Source: a virus. From it: a stretch of DNA of 41,787 nt. Both the position numbers and the translations under genes were made by a program. The notes under the pieces are model-generated. The model ran no database searches. It was not told the origin of the DNA and saw only the letters and a list, made by a program, of their open reading frames with translations. Positions 39,652 through 41,787 of the stretch are shown one piece after another. Where the stretch lies: positions 1 through 41,787 of the IMG/VR virus record IMGVR_UViG_3300048921_000095; one strand, given 5' to 3'. The first letter of the stretch is position 1. Every line of letters starts with the position of its first letter.

Positions 39652-39697
39652 AAAAATCTCAGGTAATCTTAACCGTATATGGTTTATTGTGTATGAT
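39652..39697 (+). promoter_or_regulatory. lysis promoter with half operator
   Basis: A GGTAA half site (39662-39666; left arm degenerate) is centred 19 bp before an AACCGTATATGGTT element (39671-39684), the spacing seen at other operators. A -10 TATGAT (39692-39697) lies 17 bp from TTAACC (39669-39674). It should drive the lysis genes. Confidence 0.6.
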
Positions 39698-39723
39698 GAA
39701 CTCACCATATAAGGGGGTTCGTC

Positions 39724-39762
39724 ATGCATGATAAACGGTGGTCACCATGTCAGCCACGATGA
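39724..39762 (+). CDS. 12-codon leader frame overlapping the holin start
   Basis: A strong AAGGGGG ribosome site (39711-39717) is six bases from ATG 39724, which opens MHDKRWSPCQPR and ends at TGA 39760-39762. The stop overlaps an in-frame holin ATG (39759) as ATGA, while the longer holin start (39747) has only a weak ribosome site. A second short frame from ATG 39728 is also possible. I infer translational coupling that could set holin timing. Confidence 0.45.
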   Translation: MHDKRWSPCQPR

Positions 39763-40151
39763 CAGCAGGCACGCTGAATCAGTCGCTTAGTATCGGCGCA
39801 CTGGCTTCTGTTGTCGCAGGAGTACCTCCAGAAGTTGCGCTGGGAGCACTCGCCGGAGCGGTAATTTTTGTTACCTCGGCTATTGAGTTCCCTGTAAAGC
39901 GAAGGGTGCTCCTCGCCTTTCTCAGCTTTCTCTGCGGGCTTCTTTTTTACAAAGCGACAGCGGCAATTCTGATCGGCGTAGCGAGCCTGATCCCTACGAT
40001 TACGCAGGACTCTTTTGAAAAAGGGATTGTGTTCGCCGCCGGCGCGTTCGTCTCTTCGATCGTGGCTGTCCGGATTGGCATATGGCTCTATCACCGTTCT
40101 GAAAATCCACGCGACCTGATTCCGGGGAGAAAAGACGATGACCAGCCCTGA
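39747..40151 (+). CDS. holin-like membrane protein 1
   Basis: The protein has 134 residues from ATG 39747 or 130 from ATG 39759 (MSATMTAGTLNQ: two Met four codons apart, as in dual-start holins). It has three hydrophobic segments (LSIGALASVVAGVPPEVALG; VLLAFLSFLCGLLFYKATAA; GIVFAAGAFVSSIVAVRIGI) and a charged C-terminal tail ([18 protein letters not shown]). This fits a phage holin or pinholin that opens the inner membrane at a set time. It overlaps the second holin-like gene by 14 bases. GTG 39738 is a less likely start. Confidence 0.75.
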   Translation: MSATMTAGTLNQSLSIGALASVVAGVPPEVALGALAGAVIFVTSAIEFPVKRRVLLAFLSFLCGLLFYKATAAILIGVASLIPTITQDSFEKGIVFAAGAFVSSIVAVRIGIWLYHRSENPRDLIPGRKDDDQP

Positions 40152-40431
40152 AATGCTACTGCTTCTCAACGCCATCATTAGCGCGGGCATCGCTGTCCGC
40201 GTTCTGCTTTTCCGCCGGGAGGGAGCCCGGCACCGCTGGTGGGGAGGGTGGCTCGCATATCTGGTAATTGTCGTGGCAGCCAGCGTGCCGGTGCGCACTT
40301 TGTATGGCTACTACATTCTCCCCGACTGGTCAGACGTAATTATCAAAGCTGTATTCCTCGCTGCACTGATAAAGACGAAGGGCAATGTCGTTCAGATTTT
40401 CAAGATCACGAGGTCTCAGCATGGACATTAA
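40138..40431 (+). CDS. holin-like membrane protein 2 (3-TM holin family)
   Basis: The 97-aa protein ([60 protein letters not shown]) resembles the putative three-span holins that precede GH19 or lambda-type endolysins in enterobacterial prophages. A pair of adjacent holin-like genes suggests holin and antiholin; which is which cannot be told. GGGGAGA ribosome site; overlaps the endolysin start by 11 bases. Confidence 0.8.
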   Translation: MTSPEMLLLLNAIISAGIAVRVLLFRREGARHRWWGGWLAYLVIVVAASVPVRTLYGYYILPDWSDVIIKAVFLAALIKTKGNVVQIFKITRSQHGH

Positions 40432-41047
40432 CCAATTCCAGCGCACAGCTGCGCTTTCACCCGACCAAGCTAAACGCTGGTTCCCGCACATTACCGCCGC
40501 TATGCAACAGTTCGCCATCATCAAGCCAGAAGACCAGGCGATGTTTATTGCTCAGGTTGGCCATGAGTCTGCAGGCTTCACTGCGCTGGTGGAGAGCTTT
40601 AACTACAGCGTCGCTGGGCTGCGTGCGACATTCTCTGGACGCCTGACACCGGATCAAATTAATGCCCTGGGGCGCAAGGAGTATGAGAAGTCACTGCCGG
40701 TGGAGCGCCAGCGCGCCATTGCCAATCTGGTTTACAGCAAGCGCATGGGGAACAACGGCCCGGGCGACGGCTGGAATTATCGCGGGCGAGGGCTAATTCA
40801 GATCACCGGCCTGACTAATTACCGCGACTGCGGCAATGGCCTGAAGGTCGATCTGGTTTCACAACCTGAGCTGCTGGCGCAGGATGCATATGCGGCCCGC
40901 AGCGCGGCGTGGTTCTTTGCCACGAAGGGATGCCTCAAGTTCACCGGCGACCTGGCGCGTGTCACGCAGATCATTAATGGTGGGCAGAACGGCATCGAAG
41001 ACCGCCGCGCCCGGTACTCTGCGGCGAAGAAGGCGCTGGCGGTATGA
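40421..41047 (+). CDS. GH19 (chitinase-like) endolysin
   Basis: This 208-aa protein matches phage glycoside hydrolase family 19 lysins: [20 protein letters not shown] with candidate catalytic Glu49 and Glu58, [16 protein letters not shown] (residues 115-130) and [18 protein letters not shown]. It cleaves the glycan backbone of peptidoglycan after the holin opens the membrane. No signal peptide or SAR segment is visible at ATG 40421, so it depends on the holin. Overlap with Rz follows. Confidence 0.93.
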   Translation: MDINQFQRTAALSPDQAKRWFPHITAAMQQFAIIKPEDQAMFIAQVGHESAGFTALVESFNYSVAGLRATFSGRLTPDQINALGRKEYEKSLPVERQRAIANLVYSKRMGNNGPGDGWNYRGRGLIQITGLTNYRDCGNGLKVDLVSQPELLAQDAYAARSAAWFFATKGCLKFTGDLARVTQIINGGQNGIEDRRARYSAAKKALAV

Positions 41048-41544
41048 TCTCACTCTTCTTAAAATCGTACTGGAAACAGTTGCTTATCATGTCAATGCTT
41101 GCTGCTCTGGTCACCGGCGGCATCATCGCCTGGCATGTGCACGGCAGCACGCAATATGAAGCCGGGTACGCGCAGGCTCAGGCCGATGCCAAAGCAGCGA
41201 TCGCCCGCGAGAAGAAACAGAATGAGAAGGATAAAGAGACAAATGAACGTGAAGCGCAGCAGCGTATTGACCAGGCGCGCAATGATGCTCTCGATGCTGC
41301 TTCCCGTGCTGAGCGGTTGCAGCAGCAACTCGTTGCCATCCGCAAACAGCTCGGGCAGTATAACCATTCTCTCGGTGTTGGCCCGTCAGCCGCCGACACC
41401 GGAATTCTGCTTGCCGACGTGCTCAGCCAATCTCTCGAAAGAAACCGACAGCTGGCAGAATACGCTGACCGGGCAGCAGAGGCCGGGAGAACCTGCGAAC
41501 GACAGTACGACGCACTAACGAAGCGGGACACTTTCACCCGGTGA
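41044..41544 (+). CDS. Rz-like i-spanin
   Basis: The 166-aa protein has an N-terminal membrane anchor ([18 protein letters not shown]) and a long periplasmic coiled coil ([40 protein letters not shown]), ending [14 protein letters not shown], typical of lambda Rz. It spans the periplasm with Rz1 to fuse inner and outer membranes at lysis. ATGA overlap with the endolysin. Confidence 0.9.
   Translation: MISLFLKSYWKQLLIMSMLAALVTGGIIAWHVHGSTQYEAGYAQAQADAKAAIAREKKQNEKDKETNEREAQQRIDQARNDALDAASRAERLQQQLVAIRKQLGQYNHSLGVGPSAADTGILLADVLSQSLERNRQLAEYADRAAEAGRTCERQYDALTKRDTFTR
41243..41518 (+). CDS. Rz1-like o-spanin lipoprotein, nested in Rz
   Basis: In another frame inside Rz, ATG 41243 opens [20 protein letters not shown] followed by PVLSGC, a lipobox with Cys26 as the lipidated residue. 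The mature part has short Pro-containing stretches ([34 protein letters not shown]). Nested Rz1 genes of this kind are standard in lambdoid phages. The start could also be an internal Met (41282 or 41285). The lipobox makes the call firm. Confidence 0.85.
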   Translation: MNVKRSSVLTRRAMMLSMLLPVLSGCSSNSLPSANSSGSITILSVLARQPPTPEFCLPTCSANLSKETDSWQNTLTGQQRPGEPANDSTTH

Positions 41545-41562
41545 CGGTATATAAAACGGTAT
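41543..41562 (+). repeat. candidate integrase arm-type sites, right
   Basis: GACGGTAT (41543-41550) and AACGGTAT (41555-41562) repeat with a 12-bp period, matching the pair at 375-394. They begin one base before the Rz stop codon ends and lie 60 bp from attR. Confidence 0.6.
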
Positions 41563-41621
41563 GTGGATTTCATCTCCATAAAAAGTGTATATAAATCAAT
41601 TCACTAAATCAACTGTACACA

Positions 41622-41637
41622 ATCGAGTGGGAATGAT
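41622..41637 (+). other. attR core
   Basis: ATCGAGTGGGAATGAT repeats the guaA 3' end and encodes Ile-Glu-Trp-Glu-stop as at attL. This copy must descend from the original chromosomal gene end on its 3' side. Host sequence follows. Confidence 0.9.
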
Positions 41638-41680
41638 CGGATAGCTTTTTCCGAGTTTTTCAGAGAACTAAATTAAATAT

Positions 41681-41707
41681 AACCCACTGTTTATACAGTG
41701 GGTTTTT
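41681..41707 (+). terminator. original host guaA terminator
   Basis: A perfect 10-bp stem AACCCACTGT/ACAGTGGGTT with a TTAT loop is followed by a T run, 43 bp after attR. It was presumably the guaA terminator before integration. The remaining 80 bp to the window end are AT-rich, and I see no gene in them. Confidence 0.85.
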
Positions 41708-41787
41708 TATATTTGGCGCTATAAGACTTATATTAGTGGAGCACTTTATATTCAGGATTCGCGAATTTAAAGAAGCTTGTAATAGCG

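Larger units (their letters stand above)
244..41637. mobile_element. complete epsilon15/phiV10-like temperate podovirus prophage
   Basis: The element is bounded by a 16-bp imperfect direct repeat of the guaA 3' end, with an integrase at the left edge. It carries a full set of early, replication, head, tail, lysis and conversion genes. No gene looks interrupted, and I saw no insertion sequence or obvious frameshift, so it is probably inducible. Gene order of the virion module (terminase, portal, scaffold, capsid, cement, T7 gp11/12/13/14/15/16-like proteins, tailspike, acyltransferase) fits the epsilon15 group. The taxonomic assignment rests on remembered family architecture, not on a search. 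Confidence 0.93.

Noticed and set aside
41611-41620. CTGTACAC near attR as a LexA site
   Set aside because: The right half does not match CTGT-N8-ACAG.
244-41637. CRISPR arrays or insertion sequences
   Set aside because: No regularly spaced long direct repeats and no transposase gene were seen.

Overview
The window is a complete temperate podovirus prophage of about 41.4 kb (244..41637) inserted in the 3' end of guaA in an enterobacterial chromosome. The first 258 bases encode the last 85 residues of GMP synthase. A 16-bp copy of the guaA end (one mismatch) recurs at the right boundary, followed by about 150 bp of host DNA. The virion genes (terminase, portal, scaffold, capsid, cement/staple proteins, T7-like tail tube and ejection proteins, tailspike) and the O-antigen-type acyltransferase match the layout I know from the epsilon15/phiV10 group (Uetakevirus) and more distantly Bordetella BPP-1. 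That assignment is from memory and was not checked by a search. The host genus cannot be fixed beyond Enterobacterales.

Layout. 259..1707: attL, a phage-borne guaA terminator, integrase arm sites and a tyrosine integrase. 1709..7036: one leftward early operon with mostly 4-base stop/start overlaps: a 49-aa protein, a 330-aa coiled-coil protein, small proteins, a RecE-type nuclease, RecT, an AlpA-type regulator, a 38-aa membrane peptide, a PerC-like protein, DUF4406, an MT-A70 methylase and a zinc-ribbon protein. 7184..8154: immunity region, with a repressor carrying two HTH segments and a divergent Cro-like protein. 8297..10292: replication (lambda O/P type) with iterons inside the O-like gene. 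10403..14143: RuvC-like resolvase and many small accessory genes. 14163..14464: an SOS-controlled gene. 14506..16553: terminase. 16626..17927: a gp49-family gene and about 0.9 kb of structured non-coding DNA. 17928..35249: head, tail and ejection genes. 35352..35612: a second gene with a LexA-like box. 35797..39523: tailspike and convergent acyltransferase. 39724..41544: holins, GH19 endolysin and nested Rz/Rz1. 41543..41787: arm sites, attR and the host guaA terminator.

How it fits together. A 15-bp palindrome, TTACC-N5-GGTAA, occurs eight times perfectly and four times with one or two mismatches, plus a half site, always between genes: in front of int, the leftward operon, the repressor/cro pair, both rightward early units, terminase, the portal operon and an opposing promoter, the tailspike, and (half site) the lysis genes. 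I infer that the immunity repressor controls early and late transcription directly from dispersed operators. The repressor shows no LexA/S24 autoprotease domain, while two small genes (14216..14464 and 35352..35612) carry LexA boxes, one perfect. I infer that they include an SOS-made antirepressor or other induction switch. The first has its ribosome binding site in a hairpin that only read-through RNA can form. This circuit, together with the 0.7-kb candidate RNA at 17125..17825, is the most interesting part of the window.
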